This document shows positions 10,600-18,590 of a DNA stretch of 64,000 nt, piece after piece. The stretch is from positions 1-64,000 of the forward strand of contig JBBQPZ010000019.1 of NCBI GenBank assembly GCA_038216655.1. The letters are read 5' to 3'. The notes below the pieces were generated by a model, which had not been told where the DNA came from, made no database searches, and worked only from the letters and a program-made list of their open reading frames with translations. The translations under genes and the position numbers were made by a program. Source of the stretch: JAFDWR01 sp038216655 (GTDB taxonomy: Bacteria; Armatimonadota; Fimbriimonadia; Fimbriimonadales; Fimbriimonadaceae). How positions within the stretch are numbered: position 1 is the stretch's first letter; the number at the start of each line of letters is the position of its first letter.

Positions 10600-11883
10600 A
10601 TGCCGAGCAGGGTTCTGGTTCTGGGGGGAGCGCTGCTGCTGGCGGGCTGCGGGTCGTCGGGGACGCCGGGTAAGACCGAACTCCGTTACATGGCTTGGGG
10701 GACCCCCGAGTAGCTTGCCCTTGAGCAGCAGCTCTGCGACGAGTTTAATAAGCGAAATCCTGACCTTGAAGTCAGGTTCTTCCGCGTCCCTGCGAACTCG
10801 TACATGAACAAGGCGATCGTGATGCTGGCTTCGCGGACCGCGCCCGATGTAATGCGGATCGAGCATTTCAACTTCCCGCAGCTCGTCAAGAAGGATTACT
10901 TCCTCCCTTTGGACGCCGTCACCAAGGACGACCCCGAGTTCAAACCGGCTGACTTCTTCCCTTGGACCCTCGCGGAGGGGACCTACAAGGGAAAGCTGTA
11001 CGGGCTCAACACGATGTCGGGGGCGGCGATCCTGTACTACAACAAGACGATGGTCAAGGACGCGGGGCTTGAAGATCCGAACGCCGTGGCCAAGCGGGGG
11101 GAATGGACCTACGATCGGTTTCGCGAGTACGCGATCGCGATGAGCCGCCACGACCGTGACGGGCGCGCGACCAAGCTGGGGTGCCAGATCCCGCTCTTCC
11201 CGTTCACCGTGCCCGCGATCTGGGCGTTTGGGGGCGATGTGCTCACCCCTGACGGCAAGCACTGCCTCCTCGCCAGCCCCGCTGCGATCAAGGCTTATCA
11301 ATACTTCGTGGACCTGCGCTGGAAAGTTCATTGCGCGCCGACGCCCTCCGAGGCGGCGAACGGCTCATTCACCTTCGAGAGCGGCAAGCTCGGAATGGAG
11401 TTCGGGTGGATGGGGAACGCGCCGCGCTACAACAAGAAGATCAAGAGCTTCGATTGGGACATCTGCCCCGTTCCCAGCGGGCCGAACGGGAATACGTCGA
11501 TCGTGAAGGGGAATCAGCTCGTGATTTCGCGCGAGTCCGCGCACCCGAAGGAGGCGTGGCGCTTTATCAAGTTCCTCATGAGCCACGAGATCGAGGACGT
11601 GCTGTACGTCGAGAATCGCCGGAACTTTCCGACGCGTAAGGATGTGGCGTACTCGCCTGAGTTTTTGAACCCGAAGACGCGACCCTTTAGCGCGAGCGTC
11701 TTCCTCCGGAGCGTCGAGAACAGCCGCCAATTGCCTATCGATTCCCGCTGGGCGGAGTGGGCGCGCGAGTTCACGATGCGGGAGGAGAGCCTCTTCACCG
11801 GTCAGCAGCATGACGTGCCCGCGGTGCTCAACAAGGCGGTCGTCACGATCGACAAGATCCTCAATGACGAGGAAGGCTTCTAG
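10600..11883 (+). pseudogene. Sugar ABC transporter substrate-binding lipoprotein, interrupted by TAG
   Basis: The frame opens with a lipoprotein signal, MPSRVLVLGGALLLAGC, with Cys17 as the lipid site. It continues as a family 1 extracellular solute-binding protein (GLNTMSGAAILYYNKTMVKDAGL; later GMEFGWMGN and SIVKGNQLVISRESAHPKEAWRF). Codon 38 is TAG (10711-10713) in the context WGTPE-stop-LALEQQ, where family members usually have Gln. A single C-to-T change from CAG explains it. The rest of the 428-codon frame is open to TAG at 11881. Two permeases follow, the usual order for a carbohydrate importer. It is either a recent pseudogene or a sequencing error. Internal restart at ATG 10804 would lack the export signal. 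Confidence 0.8.
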
Positions 11884-11887
11884 CTTG

Positions 11888-12794
11888 ATGACTGGCCAGA
11901 AGAAGCGATCGCTGGCGCGGCACGAGGCGCGCTGGGGACTCGTTTTCATTTCGCCGTGGCTGTTCGGGTTCCTCGTGTTCACGGTCGGACCGATGCTGAC
12001 CTCGCTTTGGCTCTCCTTCACCAAGTACGACCTCCACACGATGGAGTTCGTCGGGATCGAGAACTTCCGCCGCCTCGCGACCCGCGATCCGTTGTTCTGG
12101 AAAGCCCTCTCCAACACCCTGCTGTACGCGGTGATCTCGGTCCCGCTGGGGATCGCCGGCTCGCTCGGACTGGCGATTCTCTTGAACCAGAAAGTGCGCG
12201 GCCAGCACCTGTTCCGGACTTTGTTCTATCTGCCGTCGATGGTGCCTGCGGTGGCCTCCGCGATCCTGTGGCAGTGGATGTTCAATACCGACAACGGGGC
12301 GATCAACTCGGGTCTCGGGTTCTTCTCGATTCCGCCGATTCAGTGGTTGCAGGACGAGCACTGGACGATGCCGGCGTTCGTGCTGATGAGCCTCTGGGGA
12401 ATCGGCGGGGCGCGCATGATCATCTTCCTCGCCGGACTGCAGGGTTGTGTCGGATAGCTATTACGATGCCGCGCGAATCGACGGGGCGTCGGCGTGGCAG
12501 CAGTTCCGATTTGTGACCCTGCCGCTCCTGTCCCCGGTGATGTTCTTCAACCTGATGCTGGGCATCATCGGGGCGTTCCAGGTCTTTACCAGCGCTTACG
12601 TGATGACGGGTGGGGGCCCGAATAACGCATCGCTGTTTTATGCGCTGTACTTGTTCCGAAACGCGTTCGAGTACTTCAAGTTCGGGAAGGCCTCCGCGCT
12701 TGCATGGATTCTATTTGCGCTGCTCGTGATCGTCGCGGTGATTCAGTTCCGGCTCTCGAAGCGCTGGGTGTACTACGAAGGGGGCGACCGGTGA
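11888..12794 (+). pseudogene. Sugar ABC transporter permease (MalF/UgpA type), frameshifted
   Basis: The N-terminal part in one frame (ATG 11888; FISPWLFGFLVFTVGPMLTSLWLSF, then FRTLFYLPSMVPAVASAILWQWMF) is a typical MalF-like inner-membrane permease. After IIFLAGLQG the frame is lost at about 12443-12448. It resumes in the next frame with VSDSYYDAARIDGASAWQQF, the EAA loop that contacts the ATPase. Removing one T from the GGTTGTG stretch restores a normal permease of about 300 residues. The gene starts 4 nt after the binding protein and ends with GTGA overlapping the next permease, so it is the middle gene of the operon. As written, the product lacks the ATPase-docking loop and last membrane segments. 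Confidence 0.82.
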
Positions 12795-13627
12795 AGGTCG
12801 GGAGAACCGCGAGCACGGCGACGGTGTACGCGATGCTCGTCACCGGCGCGGCCCTCTGCTTGCTGCCGCTGCTCATCGCGGTGAGCACGGCGCTCAAGTC
12901 TCCCGAGGAGCTTGCCCGCAACCCGATGGGGCTGATCCCGCACCATCTGGCGACGGAGAATTTCCACAAGGCCTGGACCGCTCTGCCGTTTACGACTTTC
13001 GTCAAGAACACGCTGTTTATCACGCTCGTGAACACCTTGGCGACGGTTCTGAGCGCGTCGCTGGTGGCGTATGGGTTCTCGCGTTTCCGGTTCCGGGGTC
13101 GGAACCTGATGTTCTACGGGATGCTCGGCACGATGATGCTGCCGAGTCAGGTGACGATGATCCCGGTGTTCATGATCTGGCGGGGCATGCATGCGATCGA
13201 CACCTACTGGCCCTTGATCGTGCCCGCGTTCCTTGGCGGCGGGGCGTTCAACATCTTTTTGCTGCGGCAGTTCTTCTTGACGGTGCCGCGCGAGCTGGAC
13301 GAGGCGGCGATGCTGGACGGGGCGAGTTACTTCCGCATCTGGTGGCGGGTTTTGTTACCCCTTTCTGCGCCGGCTTTGGCGACGGTGGCGGTGTTCACGT
13401 TCATCGGTAACTGGGACGCTTTCGATGCGCCGCTGATTTATCTCAACTCGTCGGATAAGTACACCGTGGCGCTTGGGCTGAGGATGTTTCAGGACTCCTA
13501 CAGCACGGAGACCGAGCAGCTCATGGCGGCTTCGTTGATCCACATCTTGCCGATGGTGGTCATCTTCTTCCTGGCGCAGAGGTTCTTTTTGAAGGGCGTT
13601 GCGATGACGGGGCTGGGCGGTCGTTAG
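12791..13627 (+). CDS. Sugar ABC transporter permease (MalG type), 278 aa
   Basis: Inner-membrane permease of the carbohydrate uptake family. I chose the GTG at 12791, which overlaps the previous stop by 4 nt (GTGA); an upstream ATG would add residues from another frame's sequence. Six hydrophobic segments are visible. The EAA motif is LDEAAMLDGASYFRIWWRVLLP near residue 170. The length matches MalG-type proteins. It is intact, unlike the two genes before it. No ATPase gene follows, which is common where a shared MsmK-like ATPase serves several importers. Confidence 0.9.
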   Translation: MKVGRTASTATVYAMLVTGAALCLLPLLIAVSTALKSPEELARNPMGLIPHHLATENFHKAWTALPFTTFVKNTLFITLVNTLATVLSASLVAYGFSRFRFRGRNLMFYGMLGTMMLPSQVTMIPVFMIWRGMHAIDTYWPLIVPAFLGGGAFNIFLLRQFFLTVPRELDEAAMLDGASYFRIWWRVLLPLSAPALATVAVFTFIGNWDAFDAPLIYLNSSDKYTVALGLRMFQDSYSTETEQLMAASLIHILPMVVIFFLAQRFFLKGVAMTGLGGR

Positions 13628-13723
13628 CGGGGCCAAAATTCAAGCTACACCAATCTAAAGCTGCGGGCGGTTCGTTCTTGAACATCGTCGTTACGGAGTG
13701 ACTCGCCACCGCGTCGAATCGAT

Positions 13724-14490
13724 ATGTCCTTGCTCCTGCTCGCGGCGCTCAACCTGCAGAACCCAAACCCTCCGGACGTGACCCTTCCCGAAGGTTGGAA
13801 CATACATTTTTGGAGCAGCGCCGGGCATGGCAATGGAGCGTTGCTAGGGCCAAACCATGAGGAGATCATCTTCCCGGGCTACGGCGGAACGGGGAACGTT
13901 GCTTAGGTGGCGAAAGAGACATTTGCCGACACGGTCTACATCAGGACGAACCTGGCCGGGAAGCGGGTCGACGTTGCCATCCGGCCGGGTGGCTATCTCG
14001 CGGTTTCGTACCTGCCTCTCCGAAACTCCACCGGGTACATCAAGTCGGGCTTCGACTACTGGACCCAAACCAAGAACGCTAGGCAAGTCACGAAGGCGCT
14101 TACGATTGCCCTTAGCCGGCTCGATGTCCGCTCCTCAGACCGCAACGAAATCCCTCCGACTCCTTCGGAGTTCGTACCCACTTCGAACGCTTATCCGTTT
14201 GAAAGCTTTGGCGTCGCATCACCGTTACGTACGCACCCGCTACGACGGCGTGGAGTCGGCCCGGCTGGCCAACGGTCCAGGTTGCCACGCACTGGCCGAC
14301 GAAGTTGAAATGGGAAGACAAAGCCACCCTTCTCGGACGCGTGATTCTCGTGGGAGAGGATGCGGAGGGGCGTTCGTGGGCAAGCGTGTCCGGCGCGAAG
14401 CTAGCGATCTTCGTGTCGTCCAAGGCGACGCAGCCGGGGGCTGTCCTGGCGATCATGGCGGCGTTTTGCTACCGATCGGATGCGAAGTAG
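13724..14490 (+). pseudogene. Secreted hypothetical protein, interrupted twice
   Basis: A signal-like start (MSLLLLAALNLQNPNPPDV) opens the frame. It meets TAG at 13904-13906 and continues in the same frame (VAKETFADTVYIRTNLAGKRVDVAIRPGG). Near 14205-14222 it shifts to another frame (TVTYAPATTAWSRPGWP, then KWEDKATLLGRVILVGEDAEG) and ends at TAA 14490 beside the tRNA genes. The three pieces make one sensible protein of about 255 residues. I do not recognise the family. The lesions are of the same kind as in the ABC operon just upstream. Confidence 0.55.
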
Positions 14491-14494
14491 AAAT

Positions 14495-14569
14495 TGGAGC
14501 GGGCGACGAGATTCGAACTCGCGACTTCAACCTTGGGAAGGTTGCACTCTACCACTGAGTTACGCCCGC
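14495..14569 (-). tRNA. tRNA-Gly (anticodon CCC)
   Basis: On the minus strand it reads with acceptor GCGGGCG/CGCCCGC, D arm ACTC-AGTGGTAGA-GT, anticodon arm CAACC-TTCCCAA-GGTTG, T arm GCGAG-TTCGAAT-CTCGT, and an encoded CCA. The anticodon is CCC. Confidence 0.95.
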
Positions 14570-14628
14570 ATTATTTGATGGACCGAGGTCCATCGGCCTT
14601 CCGATTCATCATACGCCATCAGAAAGCT

Positions 14629-14702
14629 TGGAGCGGGTGGCGGGAATCGAACCCGCATGGCCAGCTTGGAAGGCTGGAACTTTACCACTAAGCTACACCC
14701 GC
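14629..14702 (-). tRNA. tRNA-Gly (anticodon TCC)
   Basis: On the minus strand the acceptor is GCGGGTG/CACCCGC, the anticodon arm is CCAGC-CTTCCAA-GCTGG, the T arm carries GTTCGATTC, and CCA is encoded. The anticodon is TCC. It lies 59 nt upstream (in transcription) of the CCC glycine tRNA, and the two are probably cotranscribed. Confidence 0.95.
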
Positions 14703-14734
14703 GCTCTGTTCTGCTGATTCTACCAAATTGGAGG

Positions 14735-14835
14735 CTTGGCGTGGCTTTGCCTCGGCCTAGCTCTGCGTGGCTTTGCTTTGCTTGGCATTGCTCTGCGTTG
14801 CTTGGCACTGGCTATTGTCGAGCCAAGCAGAGCCG
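14735..14835. repeat. Low-complexity stretch of GC(T/A)-type words
   Basis: The stretch is built from overlapping copies of words such as TGGCTTTGC, CTCTGCGT and GCTTGGCA, ending with the inverted word GAGCCAAGCAGAGC. It sits between the 3' end of the ALDH16 gene and the tRNA-Gly genes. No gene is supported here. Confidence 0.5.
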
Positions 14836-14875
14836 CTTCCAGCATGGGCCTCGCATAGCCCTGCTCCGCTTAACC

Positions 14876-17206
14876 TCACTCCCCGTACGGGACCCAGACG
14901 TTCTTGACCTGCGTCGCGTGGCGCAGAAACTCGTGGGTATCGCCCCAGCGCGCGTGGGTCCAGGTCTGCTTCAGGTTGCCGACGCTGGCCTTGACCGAGG
15001 CAGTTGGGTCGGGGCCGAAGTCCCAGATCGCGTCGACGCCGTCATGCTCGGCCAGCGTCGACACGAGCTCTGAGCGAAGCCCGGTGACGATGTTGATGAC
15101 TCCGGCGGGGACGTCGGAGGCTTCGATCACTCGATAAAGCTCAACCGCGGGGATCGGGTTCGCTTCGCTGGGGATCAGCACGACGGTGTTGCCCATAGCG
15201 ACGGCGGCGGCCATTGCTTCGAGGAGGGCGTCGAGCGGACCTTCGTCGGGGAGGACGATTCCGATCACGCCTACGGGTTCGTTGCGCGTGAAGCAGAGCG
15301 ACTTGAGCGGGACCGAGTGGGCGGCGCCGTCGTACTTGTCGGCCATTGCGGCGTAGGTGAACAGGATGTCCGTGCCGCGGCCGGGGGCGTCCAGGTTCTC
15401 GGCGAGATAGTAGAGGATCTGGGCGCGGTTGTGGGAGGTCGATCCGCTCCATCCGGGGAGGGCGGCGGTTGCCGCTTCAACGGCGTTGCGGATGTCTTTG
15501 CGGTTGCCGCGTCCGACTTCCTGGCTGACCCCCTCCCGGCCTCCCCCCGGGGCGGGGGAGGAGATGGTAATCGCATAGCCGCCGTCGGGGCGGACTTGCT
15601 TGCCGCCGATGAAGAGCTTATGCGTCTTGTCCAAGGCTGGGGCGGAAGGCGAAGTCTCTCTGGGGCGGGACGCCCCAGCCACTTCGACTTCGCCTTCTCT
15701 GGGGCGGGACGCCCCGGCCGGGTCGACTTCGCCTGACTTGGCAGGGAGGCGTCTTAGATACTCATACATCCCTTCGCGTCCGCCTTCGCGACCGTAGCCG
15801 CTCTCACGGTAGCCGCCGAAGCCGCTGGCGGCGTCGAAGAGGTTGGTTGAGTTCGTCCAGATCGTGCCGGCTTTGATCTTCGAGGCGACGTCGTGGGCGA
15901 GGTTCAGGTTCTCGGTCCAGACCGTGGCGGCGAGGCCATACACCGTATTGTTCGCCAGGGCGACCGCTTCGGCGGGGGTGCGGAAGGTCATCGCAACGAG
16001 GACCGGGCCGAAGATTTCGACTTGCGCGACGGTTGAGGCGGGCTCGACTCCGGTGAGGAGGGTTGGCGGGTAGAACCAGCCTTCCTTCGGGCATTCGCAG
16101 GCGGATTGGTAGAGCGACGCGCCTTCGTCGCAGCCTTGCTTGACGAGCTCAGAGATTCTTTGAAGCTGGACCTGCGCGACAATCGCGCCGACGTCGACGG
16201 CCTTGTCGAGCGGGTCGCCGATCCGGAGTTTGTCCATCCGCGCCTTGATCTTGGCGATCACCTTTTCGTTGACTGACTCTTGAACGAGCAATCTGGAACC
16301 GGCGCAGCAGACTTGGCCCTGGTTGAACCAGATCGCATCGACTAGCCCTTCGACCGCGCTGTCGAGGTCGGCGTCCTCGAAGATGATGTACGGCGACTTC
16401 CCTCCGAGTTCGAGGGACAGCTTCTTGTCGGTTCCGGCGGTGGCCTTACGGATGATGCGCCCGACCTCGGTCGAGCCGGTGAAGGCGATCTTGTCGATGT
16501 CCGGATGCTCGACAATCAGGCGACCGGATTCGCCGTCGCCGGTGACGATGTTGACCACGCCCTTTGGCACGCCAGCCGCCTGGCAGATCTCGGCAAAAAG
16601 CAACGCGGTCAGCGAAGTGAACTCGGCGGGTTTGAGGACCACGGTGTTGCCCGCGGCAATCGCAGGCGCGATCTTCCAGGCGAGCATGAGCAGCGGGAAA
16701 TTCCACGGGATGATTTGGCCGCAGACGCCGACGGCTTCGTAGCCGGGGAATTCGGCGGCGAGGACCTGCGCCCACCCGGCGTGGTGGTAGAAGTGCCGCG
16801 CGACGAGCGGGATGTCGAGGTCGCGGGTCTCGCGGATCGGCTTGCCATTGTCCATCGACTCAAGCACGGCGAAGAGTCTTGCGTGCTTCTGGATTTGGCG
16901 CGCGATGGCGTACATCACCTTGGCTCGACCATGCCCGCCGAGTTTGACCCAGTTCTTCTGGGCTTGTCGGGCGGCCCTCACTGCTTTGTCGATGTCGTCG
17001 GCATTGGCCTGGGCGATCTGGGCGATCGGCTTGCCGGTGGCGGGGTTTTCCGTTGGGAAGTGCGTCACGGAGGCGGGTTCGACGAACTCGCCGTCGATGA
17101 AGAGCTTGAATTTGCGGCCGTGGGCGTCGAGCCATTCGTTGGCAAGCGCCGCCGACTCCGGCGCGGTCCCGTAGCTCATGTCGCGGAAGATCTCAGTGAC
17201 GCTCAT
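14876..17206 (-). CDS. ALDH16-type double-domain aldehyde dehydrogenase, 776 aa
   Basis: NAD(P)-dependent oxidation of an aldehyde to its acid. Domain 1 (about 30-490) is complete: PWNF with Asn169, ELGGK with Glu266, and GQVCC with the nucleophile at Cys300, the usual 34-residue spacing. Domain 2 (about 530-776) repeats the ALDH N-terminal fold (PVGVIGIVLPDEGPLD, GNTVVLIPSEANPIP) but has no catalytic Cys/Glu pair. This fusion is the hallmark of the ALDH16 family, in which the second domain is non-catalytic. The linker (about 490-525) carries two copies of a 13-residue unit GEVxxAGASRPRE, and domain 2 carries SSPAPGGGREG encoded by a palindrome. Both look like late in-frame insertions. CACAAT lies 9 nt before the ATG. 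Confidence 0.92.
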   Translation of the reverse strand: MSVTEIFRDMSYGTAPESAALANEWLDAHGRKFKLFIDGEFVEPASVTHFPTENPATGKPIAQIAQANADDIDKAVRAARQAQKNWVKLGGHGRAKVMYAIARQIQKHARLFAVLESMDNGKPIRETRDLDIPLVARHFYHHAGWAQVLAAEFPGYEAVGVCGQIIPWNFPLLMLAWKIAPAIAAGNTVVLKPAEFTSLTALLFAEICQAAGVPKGVVNIVTGDGESGRLIVEHPDIDKIAFTGSTEVGRIIRKATAGTDKKLSLELGGKSPYIIFEDADLDSAVEGLVDAIWFNQGQVCCAGSRLLVQESVNEKVIAKIKARMDKLRIGDPLDKAVDVGAIVAQVQLQRISELVKQGCDEGASLYQSACECPKEGWFYPPTLLTGVEPASTVAQVEIFGPVLVAMTFRTPAEAVALANNTVYGLAATVWTENLNLAHDVASKIKAGTIWTNSTNLFDAASGFGGYRESGYGREGGREGMYEYLRRLPAKSGEVDPAGASRPREGEVEVAGASRPRETSPSAPALDKTHKLFIGGKQVRPDGGYAITISSPAPGGGREGVSQEVGRGNRKDIRNAVEAATAALPGWSGSTSHNRAQILYYLAENLDAPGRGTDILFTYAAMADKYDGAAHSVPLKSLCFTRNEPVGVIGIVLPDEGPLDALLEAMAAAVAMGNTVVLIPSEANPIPAVELYRVIEASDVPAGVINIVTGLRSELVSTLAEHDGVDAIWDFGPDPTASVKASVGNLKQTWTHARWGDTHEFLRHATQVKNVWVPYGE
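15528..15563. repeat. GC-rich palindrome inside ALDH16, in frame
   Basis: A palindrome of CCTCC/GGAGG type centred on CCCCCCGGGGCGGGGG. It is read on the minus strand as SSPAPGGGREG. The same element, 33 of 34 bases identical, lies at 22600-22633 inside the DUF5009 gene, in the same orientation and frame. Confidence 0.8.
15655..15733. repeat. Tandem 39-bp repeat inside ALDH16 linker
   Basis: Two copies of a unit containing the small palindrome GGGGCGGGACGCCCC followed by an arm ending GACTTCGCC. The 39-nt period keeps the reading frame and encodes GEVxxAGASRPRE twice on the minus strand. Confidence 0.8.
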
Positions 17207-17215
17207 TCTGCGTTC

Positions 17216-17221
17216 ATTGTG
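17216..17221 (-). promoter_or_regulatory. -10 element of ALDH16
   Basis: CACAAT on the minus strand ends 9 nt before the ATG at 17206. It borders the palindromic element starting at 17224. Confidence 0.35.
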
Positions 17222-17223
17222 AA

Positions 17224-17486
17224 CCCTTTGGGAGTGCGCGAGCTTGCTCGCGCTTTGCTTTTTGACGGCCTTTGGCCCGAACGGCTCAGTACAAGTTCAC
17301 GGCCTGTCGGGCGAAGGGCGGCCTGGGAAACTCCGTGTTCGGTGCGCCCGAGCAGACCGTGCCACCCCTGTTCGGTGTGCCTACCGGTTGAGCGACATGA
17401 GGAAGCTGCCGAACCTCCTGAGCTTGTGGCCGCGCAGGCTCGGCGGGATTCAAAGCGCGAGCAAGCTCGCGCACTCCCCAAAGGGG
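17224..17486. repeat. Composite palindromic element, about 263 bp, MITE-like
   Basis: Its ends are 33-34-bp inverted repeats (17224-17256 and 17452-17485) that match except for one extra C; the core is AAAGCGCGAGCAAGCTCGCG. Inside, at 17298-17367, lies a second palindrome ending GCGCCCGAGCAGACCGTGCC, which also occurs at 46923-46998. No transposase is encoded. It separates ALDH16 from the GH99-like gene. Confidence 0.75.
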
Positions 17487-17520
17487 AACGCAGAATGGAA
17501 AACCTACGCCACTACTTGTC

Positions 17521-18498
17521 TTAGCGGTAGCGCGAGGTCTCTTCGCTGCGTCCGAGGAGTCTGGCCGCGGTGTCGACGTACTGGAAGCGATACTCCTGCG
17601 AGGGTTCGATCTGCATGCAGAAGGCCCAGTCGTTCCAGCCGGAGATGAAGATCACCTTCGGATCGGCTTTCCTAACCGCGAGCAGTTCGTCCTCGAACAG
17701 CTTGCCGTCGCGGCGTTCGGCGAGGACGCTTTTGCCGTGCTCGCGCAGTGACTTTACGTCGACCGGCTTGCCCCCGAGAATGCCGTTGATGAACGCGAAT
17801 TCCATGTAGCCGTCGGCACCCGGATTGACGGTCATGCTTTCGGCGGAGGGATTTGGGCTGAAGAAGTAGCCCCAGCTCTCCTGACCGGTATTGGGCGAGA
17901 TTCGGCGCACGGTGAGCGAGGGGTTGAACTCAGCGTCGATCGCCGAGAAGTCGGGCGCGGGGTCGTTGAGGTAGCGCATGACGAGCGGTTTGCCGTCGAG
18001 CCGGTAGTAGAAGTCTTTGGGCGCGAGCTTGGTCCGGATGTAGTCGAGCCCGAATCGATACTCCTCGGCCTTCGGGTTGGAGTTCCACTTCTCGATCCAG
18101 ATCGCGAGCTTGAGCTTTCGCTTCTCCTTGCCCTGGTGAGAGAGCTCATCGCAGAGGATTTGGAGGGTCTTTTGGTTGGGAAGGTCGTAGAGGGTGAGTT
18201 CCTGGCGGATGCGGCAGACGTCGTACAGGATCACATCGACGCCGGCTCTCCGGAGCCACTCCAGGTGCTTGCGAACGATCTTGCGATCGTCAGTTTTGTA
18301 GTTGCCGAGGAGGGGATGGAAGGGGCCATTCCATTCGCGGATCGGGACCCAGTCGTGGGTGTCGGTGTCCTCGAAGTGGCTGCCGTACCAGATGGCAACA
18401 TCGCCCTTGTAGCGGGTCTTCTCTGCGGCCGCCGCGTCCATTGGTGCCTGATTGGGGGTGTTGGAGGCAAGGGCGAGGAACGCGAGAAGGGTGATCAT
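17521..18498 (-). CDS. Secreted GH99/GH71-like glycoside hydrolase family protein, 325 aa
   Basis: A signal peptide (MITLLAFLALASNTPNQA) precedes a TIM-barrel-like sequence. Recognisable parts are DVAIWYGSHFED (strand 1), RAGVDVILYDVC, PLVMRYLND, and near the end ISGWNDWAFCMQIEPSQEY (about 285-303). The last resembles the GWNEWAEG...EP signature of GH99/WbsX-like domains. Such enzymes act on mannan or other glycans. Here the catalytic glutamates cannot be placed with certainty, so the substrate is unknown. Its downstream flank carries the composite palindrome and a GGAAAACCTACGCCACTAC motif (17496-17514). Confidence 0.7.
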   Translation of the reverse strand: MITLLAFLALASNTPNQAPMDAAAAEKTRYKGDVAIWYGSHFEDTDTHDWVPIREWNGPFHPLLGNYKTDDRKIVRKHLEWLRRAGVDVILYDVCRIRQELTLYDLPNQKTLQILCDELSHQGKEKRKLKLAIWIEKWNSNPKAEEYRFGLDYIRTKLAPKDFYYRLDGKPLVMRYLNDPAPDFSAIDAEFNPSLTVRRISPNTGQESWGYFFSPNPSAESMTVNPGADGYMEFAFINGILGGKPVDVKSLREHGKSVLAERRDGKLFEDELLAVRKADPKVIFISGWNDWAFCMQIEPSQEYRFQYVDTAARLLGRSEETSRYR

Positions 18499-18539
18499 GA
18501 GTGCGGTCTCGTCCGCGAATTTACCCCTTGGGTCGGCAT

Positions 18540-18565
18540 CGCAGGTTGGAAAACCTGCGCTACTA
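18540..18565. repeat. Short GCGCAGG-type palindromic motif
   Basis: CGCAGGTTGGAAAACCTGCG is itself a hairpin, followed by CTACTA. Related motifs lie at 8851-8870, 17494-17515, 31320-31339 and, as both arms of a larger element, at 61781-61887. Confidence 0.6.
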
Positions 18566-18577
18566 GGCGGACTGCTG

Positions 18578-18583
18578 TACTAT
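18578..18583 (+). promoter_or_regulatory. -10 element, leaderless promoter
   Basis: TACTAT ends 7 nt before the TTG start at 18591. Confidence 0.45.
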
Positions 18584-18590
18584 TCGAAGG

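Noticed and set aside
10711..13906. TAG stops read as recoded codons (pyrrolysine or suppressed amber)
   Set aside because: TAG is the ordinary stop of clear genes here (gyrB, rimO, the binding protein itself). No pyrrolysine genes or recoding structures are seen, and a CAG-to-TAG change explains 10711.
14735..14835. Word repeats near tRNA genes as a CRISPR array
   Set aside because: No regular repeat-spacer pattern.
17224..17486. Insertion sequence with transposase
   Set aside because: Too short for a transposase gene and no such frame inside; called a non-autonomous palindromic element instead.
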